Below are positions 35,101-47,156 of a stretch of 64,000 bases of DNA, piece by piece (within the stretch, counting starts at the first letter, position 1; each line of letters starts with the position of its first letter). The translations under genes and the position numbers were made by a program. The stretch is from Deuterostichococcus epilithicus (taxonomy: Eukaryota > Chlorophyta > Trebouxiophyceae > Prasiolales > Stichococcaceae), in contig JAVTLE010000018.1 in the NCBI GenBank assembly GCA_033439295.1, positions 1-64,000 on the forward strand. The letters are read 5' to 3'. Below the pieces are notes generated by a model. It saw nothing but the letters and a program-made list of their open reading frames with translations. It was not told where the DNA came from and did no database searches.

Positions 35101-38100
35101 TAAGATGCTCCGCAGGCTAGGAGCTCACTGCAAGATAGCGAGGTGGCGTCTAGTACAGGCACAGCATGACGCATAGCAACCTGCCAGGCGGAGATCAACG
35201 GATGCGCGTCAGCTGCTGTGCCGCACCTTCCGGCGAGGTGGGCTGCCGAACTGCCGCCGCCCAGTCCGCTGCGGCAGCGGCCAGCTCCTGGTTGCCGGTC
35301 GCCAGCTTGGCTTGCAGTGCGGCAATCACCTCCTCCCGCGTGCGATTCTGTGAGTGTAACACTCCAACGCTGTGAAGCCACACAGCGGAGCTTGCAGGCG
35401 GCTGACGTGACTGCTGCTCGGGGCGCTGCAGGGTGGGCAGCAGAGCTGCACATTTTCACAGGGCCCGCTCTGCGCCAATGAGGACTTCAAGACGCTCATC
35501 AACATGGAACGGCAGCAGGTCTGACACCCCTGGCGCTATTTGCACATGTGAACACACAGACGACGATGCACCTGAGGGAGCGCGGAGCCGCCGCCTGCCG
35601 TGCCCGGCGGCGCCATGACTTCTCCTTCGGCCTCTGACTCAGCGGCGTCCAGCTCCGCCTCCAGCGCCGCCATGTCGGCCTCCAGCTGCGCCAGCTCAGC
35701 CTCGTCCATGTCACCCTCCAACAGGCTGTCTAGTAAGGCGCGGTCCGCTTCCGTCAGCGCCTCGTCGGCTTGGACAGACCTCCAACTGCTCTGCTGGTCA
35801 GGTACGTACGACGGCACGATGCCGGCAGCGGCGTCCAGCGCCGCGTCTGCGCCCGCGTCCGGCGGCGCCCGCCCCGCAGCGCCCAGGGTCTGAGCCTCGT
35901 TGCTGGTCGGGGAGCCGTCGCCGGCGGCCGCAACGGCAGTGGCCCACTCGGCCTCTGTGTCCGCAGCGCCTGCGCAGAGTAACCCTTTAATTACTAAAAA
36001 TGGCACTTGTACTAGCAAAGCAAGCCTGCGGCTAGCTTTACCAGCAAAGGCGGACTTTGAGGTGGTTGACAGGTTGTTCCCTTCCCTTAGAAGAACAGTT
36101 GAAGCTTGTAGCCGCAGCAGTAGCGCAGACTCGGCTCCCGCTGACCACCAGGCTCCAGCACGGCAGGTGGGCTGAGGTGGCCAAGTGAAGCGCCGGCAGT
36201 GTCATCGCAGATTGCATGCTGCTGCACACACCACGTCCTGCCTTGACAAATGCACTGCAACACAGGCTGCTTCCCTATGCAGGAAGACAACATGGTGCTG
36301 AAATGAACGACGTGATGAAAGTGCTTGTGTCATCAGGACCTCGACCCCAGATCTACTGTTGTTGATCTGCAGACCAGGACGGGAGTTAGCAGAAAAGTGC
36401 ACTCGAAATACCTGGCGCGGCATCGTCCGCTGGTGCCGCATCAGCTGCCTCCGGCCCGGCGGGCGGCGGCGCCGCCGATTGTTCCGCCAGCTCCGCTGCG
36501 ATGTCTGCCGCGGTGGCCGCCTCTGCAGGCGGCGCAGGAGCTGCATCAGCAGAAGCGCGGCCCACCTCACCGCCGGCCGCTCGAGGTGACAAGTCAACAC
36601 ATGAGCGGCTGAAGTCACACCGCTACCCGCTGTGCCATGCTTGTGACGGCTGAGATTCCGCGCAGGCCGGGAGATCACTGAAAACAGCGAAGCGGCGTCC
36701 AATACAGGCGTGGCACAACGCAGAGTGACTTTCCAGGCAGAGGGCAACGCATGCGTGCCAGGTGCTTTGCCGCACCTTCCGGCCGGGTGGACTGCCGAAC
36801 TGCCGCTGCCCAGTCCGCTGCAGCGGCGGCCATGTCCTCGTTGCCGGTCGCCATCTTGGCTTGCACCGCGGCAATCACCTCCTCTCGCGTGCGGCTCTGC
36901 GATTGTAACACCTGTCGCTGTGACGCCACACAGCGGAGCTTGCAGCGTCACGGCCTGACGGCCTGACATGACTGCTGCTCGGGGCGCTGCAGCGTGGGCA
37001 GCAGAGCTGCACACTTTTCAGGGCCCGCCTGCAACAGTAATGAACTTCGCTGAACAGCTGAACGCTGTTGTGCACAGCTGAAAGCACAGACGACGACGCA
37101 CCTGACCGGGCGTTGCCGCGTCGCCTGCTGCCGCCTCGGCCGCCCGCTCCGCAGCGGCCGCCACCGCTGCGGCCCACTCGGCGTCGCCGCCGGAACCCAC
37201 CTCTGGCGGCGGCATCTCCTCTGCAGCCGTTGAGGCGGCGGCACCCGCGGCAGCCTCTTCACCGATGGCTGCGCCGGCGACAGAGGCGTCACCAGCAGCG
37301 GCGCTGCCAGCGGCCACAACAGCGGCGGCCCACTCCGCCTCTTTGCCCGCTGCGGCGCCGCTGGGAGCAGGCTCTGCCACGCCGTCGGCGCCGCGCTGCG
37401 CCGGCGGCGACGGCGCCCCACCTGCAACAACGTTTTGGGTGCAGGTTCGGCGGGTGGGGTTTCGAGGCAGGACAGCGCCAAGCAGCGCGCTGCATGCGGC
37501 GCGGCTCCAGGGATGCAGCTCCGGGACGGCCTCCTCTGTGGATGCAGCTCGGAGGATGACAGCATGAGCTTCTGGAGTGATCAAGCGGCGTTGCAATCGT
37601 AGACCGACCTGTCTGCTCGTCGGACACAAGGGGCGGCTCAGCGGCGGCAGCGTCGGCGGCACCGAGCACCGCCGCGTCCGCACCAGCTGTCGAAGGCACC
37701 CTCTGCGCAGCTCCCAGAGTCTGCTCGTTGGCGACGGGCGAGGCGGCGACTTCAGCGGCCGCCACTGCAGCGGCCCACTCGGCCTCCGTGTCCGCCGCCC
37801 CCTCGCTGGACGCTGGCTGCGCCGGGCCGTCGGCGCCGCGCTGCGCCGGCGGCGACGGTGCTCCGCCTGCAGCATCATCATTCAGTGTGCTTTGACGTGG
37901 TGTCGTGGTTTGGTGTGGACACGAGTTTTGACCCAGCAGCGCCTTCGCCATCGCTGTGCGCCTGGAGGCAGCTCGCAATTCCACTCGAGCTTGCCGCGAC
38001 TGCAGCTGTTTGCAAACCTGGATCAGGACACATCGCAGCACTCCGAGCCTGTGTGCATGCACTGCTCAGCCGGCACACAGCGGAGACGGTGCCTTCACAG

Positions 38101-41100
38101 CATCGGACATGCCCGTTGGAAGGACACTTGGATCAAACTCCAACCTCGCTGCTGCTCCTGTAGGTACGGCGGCTCAGCGCCGGCGGCGGCGTCCAGCGCC
38201 GCGTCTGCGCCCGCGTCCGGCGGCGCCTGCCCCGCAGCACCCAGGGTCTGAGCCTCGTTGCTGGTCGGGGAGCCGTCGCCGGCGGCCGACACCGCGGCGG
38301 CCCACTCGGCCTCTGTGTCCGCAGCGCCTGCGCAGCAGCAGTTTGTAAACTTGATCGCTGACCACCAGGCTCCAGCCCAGCAGGTGGGCTGAGGAGGCCA
38401 AATCAAACACGCCGGCAGCATCCCCGCAGGTTGCATGCTGCTGCACGCAGCATGTTTTGCCCTGACGATTGCGCTGCAGCACAGGCTGCATCCCTATGCA
38501 AGACGACAGTTGTTGCTGAAATGAAAACCCTGATACACGTGCTTGTGCGGAAGGAACACGACCCCAAACCTAGTGTCGCTGATATGCAGACCAGCACTGC
38601 ATTGTCAGCAAGTACATGCACTGGAGGCACCTGGCGCGGCAACGTTCGCTGCTGCCGCATCAGCTGCCTCCGGCCCGGCGGGCGGCAGCGCCGTCGACTG
38701 CTCCGCCAGCTCCGCTGTGATGTCTGCCGCGGTGGCCGCCTCTGCAGTCGGCGCGGGAGCTGCCGCAGCGGCGTCGGCTGCAGCTGCACCCGCGGCTGTC
38801 TCGTAGGCTCCTGGCTCCGCGGCCGGCGCGGCGGCTGGTGCTGACTGTTCCGCCAACTCAGCGGTGATGTCTGCCGGCGTTGCGTCGAACTCCTCCACAG
38901 CAGGCTCGGCATCATCGGCAGACAAGCCCGAGCCATACTCGTACTCGAACACGCCTGCCAGCTCGCCGGGAGTAGCGCCCAGACCTGTGAGACAAGAAGG
39001 GAACGTGAGGGGGCAGCGTGTGTGACTGCTGCCAGTGCTAGTGGCTCCATGCATACCAGCGACATGTTCAGACTGATTGCAACAATCTGGGGTTGCAACT
39101 GACAGCAGGACATTCGGCTGTTCACACCTGGGTTTCAAGCTCAACTGCCTCTGGAGTCACAGCACGAGTGCAGCCAGTTGTGTGAGGGGGAGGGGGGGGG
39201 TGGGTGTGGCAGTGCTGTTAGAGCTTGCCGGGAGCTCCACTGCACAGCAAGCACCCTGCACTGCAAGGTCGCATGTCGACAGCGCGGGACAGCACGGCTG
39301 GTATCCTCACCCGCAGCCGCCTCAGCCAGGTCGCCTGATGGGTCGGTGCCGCTGAGCGCATCGACCGACTGCGCCGAAGGCGCTACACCGCTGTCTGCCG
39401 CTGGCGAGCCTCCTGCCACTGCAGCCTGATCGATCGATGCTTCCGCTGCCTCCTTGGCTGCCTCAAACAACGTGGGCGCATCCTGCAGCACGGCCAGGAC
39501 ACTGAAGGAGTGTCATATGATCCCTGATGACTTCAGGTGTGCAGAGTTCTGACTGGAAGGACACCGTCCTCGGTGACGTTCCTCACTCATCAAGACCAGA
39601 ATTTGGTCAGGTCAGTCTGGAATGCATGGTGTGCATCCTGGCGTTGCCTGCCAGTGCAAAGACATGCCCCGAAGCGCCAGACTCAGCCCAGGTCTGCGGA
39701 AGCAAGCAAGCGCTCCTGGAGCTGAATGCCAGTGTGGCCGCACCTCTGCGTCACAAGACCCGATACCAGCAACAGTCTACCTCTGTCACTGGGATGCAAT
39801 CGGCGATGCAAGGTTTCACAGGGCTGGACGCCGCGCACCCCAGCATTTGACACCGGCAGACCAGCGAGGGAGGTGTCCGACGCGCGGTCACCGGCATCAA
39901 GCGGCTCCGCAGCCGCCACCCCCGCCGCCAAACCCGCCGCCAGCACTGGCGAGTCGTCCCCCGCCAGTCCCGCCGGCACGTCCGCCGGCAGGAGCATGTC
40001 TGGCGCGGCCCCTGCCGGCGGGTCCACTGCTGGCCGGCTGCCGGCGCCAAAGCCTGCGCCCGCCGCCCCATCCGCCTCGTCTGTCGACGCGTCGACCGTG
40101 TCCAGCTGCGACATGCCGTCCGGCTCAGAGGCGGGCGCCAGCGGCGTGTCTGCCGGCAGCGGTGCAGGCCCGCCGGCGGCTGTTAGCGGGTCGGCGGATA
40201 CCGTGCCGGCCGGCTGCGCCGCAGCGTCGCTCGCGGCTCCCAGGGCCTCCAGCGCCGCGGCGTCGCTGGTGTAAGCAGGAGCCAGAGAGCGGGGGTCAGT
40301 TTGCATCCACTGCTGTGCGAAAGGAAGGCCATGCCGGCGACGAGGCCTCGCACAACAGGCAGGCACGCCGGGACTGCCGGGCCCGATTCTGAGATACTGA
40401 GGTGGCACACCGCGCATAGGGTGGCTGACAGCAGCCGGCGCACAGACTGTCTGCAAAGTCTCTACTGGAAGCGTTGAGGCAGCCTGCAGCTGCCTCAGCG
40501 CGCCGNCTCATCGCCATACCGCACAGGGTTTGCCAGTCCCACCAGCTGGCCTCCCTGCCTTTGGCGACGGTGAAGTTTCCGAGAGAAGTGGCACTCACCC
40601 TGGGATCGTCGTGCCGCTGCCTGCCGCGCCCGGCGGCGCCATCAGATCTTCCTCGGCCCCAAACTCTGCGGCGCCCAGCTCCGCCTCCAGCGCCGCCAGT
40701 TCCGCCTCGTCCACGTCTTCATCGTCCCCCTCCGGCAGGCTATCCAGGAAGGCGCGGTCCGCTTCCGTCAGCGCCTCGTCGACTTCCGCGACATCCGCGA
40801 CTTCTGGCAGCGACTCGCCGCCTTCCTCATTGCCACCTGCCGCCGCCGCCTGCGCGTCGTCCGACATTGCGCCCTGCAACAGCGCGGCAGCACGTCCACG
40901 GTGTGTTGTGGCGGTCCAGCTCAGTTGGTCTTCTGTCGAGGGTCATTTGACAGCAATGGGCACCAGCGAGAGGTGGTGGCAAAGAAGTTGGCTCTGCAGC
41001 GCGATCGTGGCCTGCGCCCCTGATGGGCCTCAGCAGCCGGTTTACCTGCAGCGTTTTATCGTGCAATGCCTGGCTGGAAGCACACGAGCATCAGGGGCAT

Positions 41101-44100
41101 CTGCACGCTTGAACTCTGCCGCCGTAGCGTTTGCTTTGTCATTCTGGTGGCGCAGGCAAGCTGGGCATCGCCGTCCGGGAGTTGAGGAGAGACATGCTCG
41201 ACCAGATGAACACAAGCTGGCCTCAAATGATGCGGAGCAGGCAGGGCATGCAGCACCCACCAGATCTTCCAGGTCGGCATCGGTAGCGGAGCCATCGCCC
41301 GGCGCCGCAGCCGCGGGCAGATCACGCTCGGCAGCGGCATCGGCAGCGGCCGCGGCCTCCGCGGCGGCGAATTCGCCCTCGTCGTCCTCATCGCCGCGCT
41401 GCCGCGGGAGTAGCCACAGCGGATCAGTAGAGCACTGTGCATGATGACTCAGGAGGAGACGTGGTTTGAGCCATGCGGCCAGCTGACGCTGCGGCTGCAT
41501 CGCAAGACGTGTCAGCAGCAGCAATTGCTGCGTCATCAGGGCTGCCAGACGCACCAACGGCAACTCGCCGGTCCCAGAGGGGCCTGCTTCCTACACGGCT
41601 GGCAGCATTGATTAAAACACGCTCTGGGGAAAAAGGCGCACCAGCGGCAGCGGCGGCGCGTCCTCGGCCTCGACAGAGAAACCCTCCCTGAAGCGCTCAA
41701 AGCGCTGCGCTGCCGTCTCGTCCCGGCTGGGGCGCGCTGCCCACCCCAGGTCACCCTCGTCTGCGTGTTCACATTGCCCTGTGATCCGAAGTTCCTCCAG
41801 CCGGGCTCGTCCCCTGGTGATGCGGGGCAGACTGCGTTCGCGGGCCGCTGAGCCCGCTGCTGCGGCAAATGGATCCACTGGGGCACAGGGCTGCATGGCA
41901 AAGTGCACGGCTTGGACCAGGGCGTCTGGCCAGGGCGACAGAGGCGAGGCGAGGCCGCAAAGCCGCACCCGTGGTGGCAGCCGCCGGCGTGTCGGCCCAG
42001 TCGCCGCTGCGGGAGCTGCCCTGGGCGCCGCCGCGCCCACGGGCCGCAATGTCCTGCATCACCTTGCGCACACAAGACGACGAGCCATCAGGCAGCTGAG
42101 GGGCCCTGCGGCACTTCAGGCCCTCTCCACGTTGCCCCACCTGGGCGACCGCGGCTTCAGGGGGTGGTCCGAGCAGCGGCGCGACCGTCGCAGTCGGACC
42201 TGGCCACAATGGACGCCGGTAACAACGAGCTGGCGTGCAATGCATATTGACTTGCCGGTGGCGGCAAGCAGCCAGGCATGGGCGGGGATGCGGATCAGGG
42301 GCAGCGGGTGCGAGTCAGGAGGAGTCAAGGTTGCGGGCCAGGCAGGTTTCTGGGGTTTGGGCCTGCGCAGCGCTCCGCGTGCCGACAAACTCGGCCCGAG
42401 GCCACCGACTTATCAGCTTGAAGAACATGAGACTGACAGGCAGTGCGCATGCGCAACCTCGGGTGCACGCCACGGTGGCAGGTGGCCTAGCAGACATGGA
42501 AGGTCAGTTTCGCTTCCTGGGAGGATGCTCTCGCCTGCGCGGTGCCGGGCATGTCGCCAAATTCGTTCTCCAGGCGCTCGTCCACGAGCTCGTCCTCCCA
42601 CTCGCCGTCCAGCAGCTCTGGCACATCGCCCTCCTCCTGCACCTGCAGGCAAGCGGTAGGACTCGGCCTCTCTGAGTGGGCATCGAACATATCGGCTTCG
42701 AAGGAAATGCTGGCAGCAAGGGCGGTGGCCTCATGCTGTCAGCGTGCCTTGATCTAAACAGTGCCGTGCCACTCGCTGCAGCTGCGGCACATCGCCCTCC
42801 TCCTGCAGTCAGGTTCTGAGGTGCCAGGGTTGCGGCCAGGCTTTCCATGCGGACTCGGATGTCACAGGGAGGCTCGTGCCGGAGCTGCCGCTAGCAAAGG
42901 AACACGCGCTGCTTTGACAGCCACCACCAGGGGAACCAGTCTTTAAGAGGGTCTGGTCTCTGGGCGGCAACGACAGCAGGGGCTGGGGGCATGGTTGAGG
43001 CGGCCGCCGACCTGAATGACGATGTGTGGCTCCGCAGCATGCTTGCGACTTGTTGTCAAGCTTCGAGATCTCGGACGGGACAGGGTCTGAGGCGTGGCGA
43101 ACGCACCGTCTCCAGGTCGTCCATGCTCTCCTCTGGCGCGCTGGCGCTGGCGCGGCCGGTTGGCGGCACCGCCGGCATCGCTGCCAGGGCGGGGAAGCCG
43201 ACGTCGTCGAGCTCCTGCTCCGCCTCGTACTGGGCTACTCGCCTGCAAGCAGACAGATGGGTGGAAAGCCTTGCAGGCCCCGTGTGCGGTCGGCTGGCAG
43301 AGCTGGTTCGTCGAGCTAACGATAGAGGCACTCGGCAAGCGTAAATCTGCTGCGGAGGCGACCGCTGCTTCTGGCAGGGCTGTAGGCCCTGCAGCCTCTG
43401 TCGGGTGCAGGACACATGTACATGGTGTTTGGAAGACTGCTGGAAGACGCCCAGATCGCTGTAGCTCAGATCAAGAACTAAAAAACAACATATCAATATT
43501 CTGTTGCAGGCGGCTCCTGTCTTTTGCAACAGCTTCATTGCTGCGCAGCCTTGGGGCCTGCACAGGCAGCAGCAGGCAGAGATTATGACAGCAACGAGGA
43601 TGTAGGCGCACACCTGGCGCGGCGGCTGTTACGCCGCCCGGAGCGCACAATGCCATCATCATCTGCATCCTCCGACACCAGCTGCCGCGGTTGGGAGGCG
43701 GCGACGAGCTCTGCTGCGGGTCCCAGCTCTGCCTCGACTTCCGGCGCCTCGGCGCCACCTGCTGGCCCAGTAGGCGGCTGCAGCGGCTGCGCGGCGGGCG
43801 GCGCAGCCGCCGACGGATGCAGCGCCTCCCAGATGCGCTTTGCCAGCACGGTCTTCGTGCCAGACTTGGGCAGCTTACGCTGAGTCGCTATCTCCTGGAG
43901 CTCCGACTGCAGCGCAGGCAAGAGACCCCGCTTTTCAAGTGCGCTGAGCAGCAGCACGATTTCATAGCATATTGATGGTACTGTTGATGGTCATGTTGCG
44001 CTGCCATCTGCCAAAGCTCCCGCTGCGATTTATGGGTTGACTTGATATCCAGCAGACAAGGCCCCAACAGCAAGGAACTTCCACCACCATTAAGGTGGTG

Positions 44101-45447
44101 ACAGAAAAGAACTGGCACTCTGCAGCCAGCTTGCCGCCGCAAGCGCCAGTCTCGCTGCTGACGACCAGATGGGATACACACAAGTCTCCAGGCTGGTGCA
44201 TTATCTGCATGGCAAACTCTCAAGTGGCGTGCATGTTTGCGCTCGCACCCTTGTGAGCTGCTCCAGTTGTGCCAGGGACTCGAACCGACTGTCTGCGTCC
44301 TCGCCGACGAGCCCCGCAGCGGGCCCCAGCTCCGCCTCGACTTCCGGCGGCTGAGCGGCGGCGGGCGCGGCCGCCGCCGGATGCAGCGCCTCCCATATGC
44401 GCCCCGCCAGTGCGGCCTTCGTGCCAGACTTGGGCAGCCCACGCTGGATCGCCATCTCCTGGAGCTCCGGCTGCAGTGCAGGCAAGGGACCTGTGTTCAA
44501 ATTTGAAGCTTCCAGGAGCAGCAAATTTCCTACAATGCATTGGTCCAATGTAGATGGGCTGGCACAGATTGCACTGCCATCTGCCGAGCTCCGACTGCAA
44601 GTCAGGCGGAACAGACGTCACCACCAGTAAGTAGGTAGCGGGGAAAAACGAGCACGCTGCAGCCAGCCCGACGCTGCAAGCGCCAGGTCTCACTATTGAT
44701 GACCAGATCCAGATGATCGCAAATAAGTCTTGAGTGGTGCATATGTGTGGTAAATTTGCAAGTCGCGTGTGTGTTTGAGCTCGCACCCTTTTTAGCTGCT
44801 CCAGCTGTGCAAGGGACTCGAACTGGCTGCCTTTGCCCTCGTCGGCAGTGTGCTCCTCCTCCGCCGCATCAGCAGGCTCAGCCACTTCAGCCGCCTCTGG
44901 CACATCAGCAGGCTCACTCGCCTCTGCCGCCTCCGCTGCCTCCGCCTCTGCCTCCGGACCTGGCTCCGGGTGTGCCTCCGGCTCAGCTTCGTCCTTCTCC
45001 GCGGCACTAGCTCTGGCGCCGCCCTGCAGGCGAAAACCATCCTTGGGGGTCGCAGATCGAGGAGGGCAGGCATGTTCGAGATGTCGTAGGACTGCTCGCC
45101 TAAGGGTGACTCTGTGAGGGTGCCAGGCTTTGCCATCGCTGTGTGGGGCGCTGCGACGCGGTGAATCTACAAGCCAGTGAGACGCTGCTACAGGCGCGCA
45201 CATCTGCCGTTCAACCGTTGGGCTAGCTGGAGGCTGGCCGACTGCCAGCTGCGCTGAGCCGCGAGCCCATCCACGACCATGCCCTGGCGCTGCTGGTACC
45301 ATCCGCAGGGTCAAACTCTGGGGGAAGCACCGCAGGACGTACCTCCTCGCCGCCGCGCGTGAGTGCGTTCCAGAGGCGCTCAACCCGTGCCGGCTTGTTG
45401 CCCGAGTCATCCAGGCCCCGCGCCGCCAGCGCCTGCTTCAGCGCCGG
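32192..45447 (-). CDS. Large multi-SAP-domain protein with acidic/Ala-rich repeats, coiled coil and C-terminal hydrophobic helix
   Basis: SAP domains bind DNA (scaffold-attachment type); this protein is otherwise unrecognised. Four N-terminal exons are clear and all phase 0: 45447-45343 (SAP1, PALKQALAARGLDDSGNKPA), 45023-44787 (Glu/Ala/Pro-rich), 44470-44249 (SAP2, LPKSGTKAALAGRIWEALHP) and 43906-43649 (SAP3, LPKSGTKTVLAKRIWEALHP). Downstream minus-strand coding blocks are acidic and Ala-rich, e.g. 43.1-43.3, 42.5-42.65, 41.25-41.4, 40.6-40.88, 39.85-40.27, 38.6-39.0, 37.1-37.9 and 35.2-36.0 kb, several duplicated. Near the end are coiled-coil blocks (34.28-34.52 kb EELEDLRLKMILFRNAVLNP; 33.1-33.9 kb). 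Last is a hydrophobic helix AGVAVAAGVIGAFQAG and a stop at 32192. Joining all blocks into one gene is inference; two genes are possible. The first exon may lie in 45.8-46.1 kb. Confidence 0.6.
35095..37025. repeat. Intragenic duplication: TREEVIAA exon with flanking introns
   Basis: 35095-35480 and 36640-37025 align over nearly 390 bases. Both hold a minus-strand exon encoding TREEVIAAxQAKxATGN and AAAAADWAAAVRQ, the intron before it, and the GGGCGCTGCAG..GGGCAGCAGAGCTGCACA flank. Exon and intron were duplicated together. Confidence 0.8.
35800..38640. repeat. Intragenic duplication: GDGSPTSNEAQTLGAAG exon with flanking intron
   Basis: The exon block near 35.8-35.97 kb (EAEWATAVAAAGDGSPTSNE) recurs near 38.16-38.33 kb almost unchanged. 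The adjoining intron (ACCACCAGGCTCCAGC, GCATGCTGCTGCACRC, ACAGGCTG, TGCTGAAATGAA) is also shared between about 36.13-36.39 kb and 38.36-38.61 kb, and so is the following ELAEQS exon. GGAPSPPAQRGADG also occurs twice (37.4 and 37.85 kb). Confidence 0.8.
44200..45030. repeat. Tandem duplication of SAP-linker units
   Basis: 44.2-44.6 kb and 44.6-45.0 kb share exon ends (SRFESLAQLEQLTRVRAQ versus SQFESLAQLEQLKRVRAQ) and intron words (CTGCAGCCAGC, CGCAAGCGCCAG, TGACCAGAT, CTGCCATCTGCC). The intron before SAP3 (about 43.98-44.2 kb) carries the same words, giving three diverged copies. Confidence 0.7.
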
Positions 45448-46423
45448 CTGCGGTTTGTCACAAGCCACAACTCAGCGTGCGGCACCGAGTTCGATTTGGC
45501 GTCTGTGGGTGAGGCCCCGCACGTTGATTGGCGGATGTCTGGATGTCGACGCCAGGATTGTGCCTCTGTGCCTCACCATGACGCTGAGAGGTGTGCACTT
45601 TCAAAGACGTGGCTTTACTAGAGTCGGCGCAGCCATAGATCTTGCATCCCCGGATGCAAAGACGAGCGTGTTTGCATGCACAGCACACCACGCCATCCAC
45701 GGTTTGTATCGATCTCGTGGGTCGTCTGTTGGCCAGTCATATGTCTGTTAGTGTCACCACTAAATTCAAGCTTGATGCTTGCCCTGACGCCAGCATACCG
45801 TTGTCATCCTGCGGACAGATGTGATGGTGGGGACCGCAGCCGCCGCGTCGGAGCTGCCGCCGCCGCTGCCGCCATCTGCTGCCGCTGCTGGGGCCAGCCG
45901 CCTGACGCTGGTTGTCCCGGCGGTGCCTCGAGAACGAAAGCTCCGCCATGGCAGCGTTAGTGTCAGACCGCCGGGGCCCGGCAGGGGGCGCGGCGCTAAC
46001 CATACTGCAGCGCTGACGCTGACGCTGACGCTGGTGCCGCTAGCGCGCCGTCGCGATGCTGTGGGCAGCCGCAGCCGCAAGGCGCCTGATTGCAATGGCA
46101 GGCACGGCCATAGGACCGTGCCGCCAGTCCAGGCGAGGTGCGACGCCATGTCGCCGTCTGCCTGCATGTATGTATGTGCAGCCATGATATGACGAGCGCG
46201 CAATGCCGCCTCACCCGGAGGCCTGTGTCTCGTGGCAAGACAGGCATGTTGCAGAGACACCGCTGCGCGAGTTCGCAGCAGTTGAATTGGTTCACAACGG
46301 CATCACTGCGTGGGGCCTGACTTTCTGACCAAACACGGTTCAGGCCAGACACGATGCATGTGCAGATCGTATTTGTTAGCCTGCTGAGGCGGCCACCAAA
46401 TCTGAATGCGCGCCTGGTATCGT
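45448..46423. other. 5' region of the SAP locus, possible first exon
   Basis: On the minus strand 46.07-45.83 kb an open frame reads LRLRLPTASRRRASGTSVSV and later WRSFRSRGTAGTTSVRRLAP: Ser/Arg/Ala-rich and acid-poor, like a plastid transit region. It may be the first exon of the SAP gene. No splice pair can be fixed. Confidence 0.35.
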
Positions 46424-46858
46424 TCAGAGCACGCTGGAGGCCGTGGATGCAGCTCCGAGGGTGTCGATCAGCTGCAATGCTTCCGCTTCCGGGCCGATGC
46501 TGCGCTGTCGCGTGGCCAGCAAGAGCTCGAAAGTGCACGAGCCGGATCGTGTCGTGATTCCAGGACTGCAGAAAGGGTGACAGTCGCGATATGATGGCAG
46601 GGTGTGACAATGCCATGCCAAGCTCCAAGCTAACAATCAAACAAGCGCCGGCACGTGCGGTTCAAACAGGGCTGTTGCCACCCTAATTTCGCACGTTTGC
46701 CTACATACCTGATTTGCATCACACCATGAGAACTTGATCGCGCCGCTGATGTCCAGCTGTCCAGCTTTGCAGGCTGCGTCCTGTGGGACATAGTTGACGG
46801 TGTTGAACTGCTGCGATCGCGTCTGGTGATCCCTCTGAACAGCTGCCAGCGCCGGCAT
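46424..46858 (-). CDS. Small two-exon protein of unknown function
   Basis: Not recognised. Exon 46858-46709 starts MPALAAVQRDHQ and contains FNTVNYVPQDAACKAGQLDI and GAIKFSWCDANQ before a strong donor (CAG|GTATGT). Exon 46504-46424 (RSIGPEAEALQLIDTLGAA) follows in phase 0 and ends TGA, about 76 residues in all. Composition is mixed and not repetitive, unlike shadow frames in this GC-rich DNA. A frame further upstream (from about 46980, MHLAASGLCQAFLAGW) could be a secretion or transit exon. The gene would be divergent from the BLISTER-like gene, with under 300 bases between their starts. Confidence 0.35.
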
Positions 46859-47156
46859 ACAGCGCTGCAGCTCCCAAATGGAATGTAGCCAAGGTACAGG
46901 TCTGTGAGAAGGGGCCCACTCGCAGCTGCCGCTGCGCAGGCGCCAGTATGAGCAAGCCACCCGGCAAGAAAGGCCTGGCAGAGGCCGGACGCCGCAAGGT
47001 GCATTGCTTTTAGCTTGCTCTGCTGTCGTGCTTGTGCCTGTGTGAAGAAGAGGTCACATTGGTCGACTGTTTGTTGGCGCTGCGCAATTCGCCGCGCTCC
47101 AGATGTGGTCCTTGTTCAAAACGCAATTGCTCGTGTGTACTGACGAAAGTACCTCG

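Noticed and set aside
39622-40392. Plus-strand Pro/Arg-rich frame of 256 residues opposite the SAP locus
   Set aside because: It mirrors a minus-strand Ala/Asp/Pro-rich exon that fits the locus better. Pro/Arg-rich shadows are expected from such DNA.
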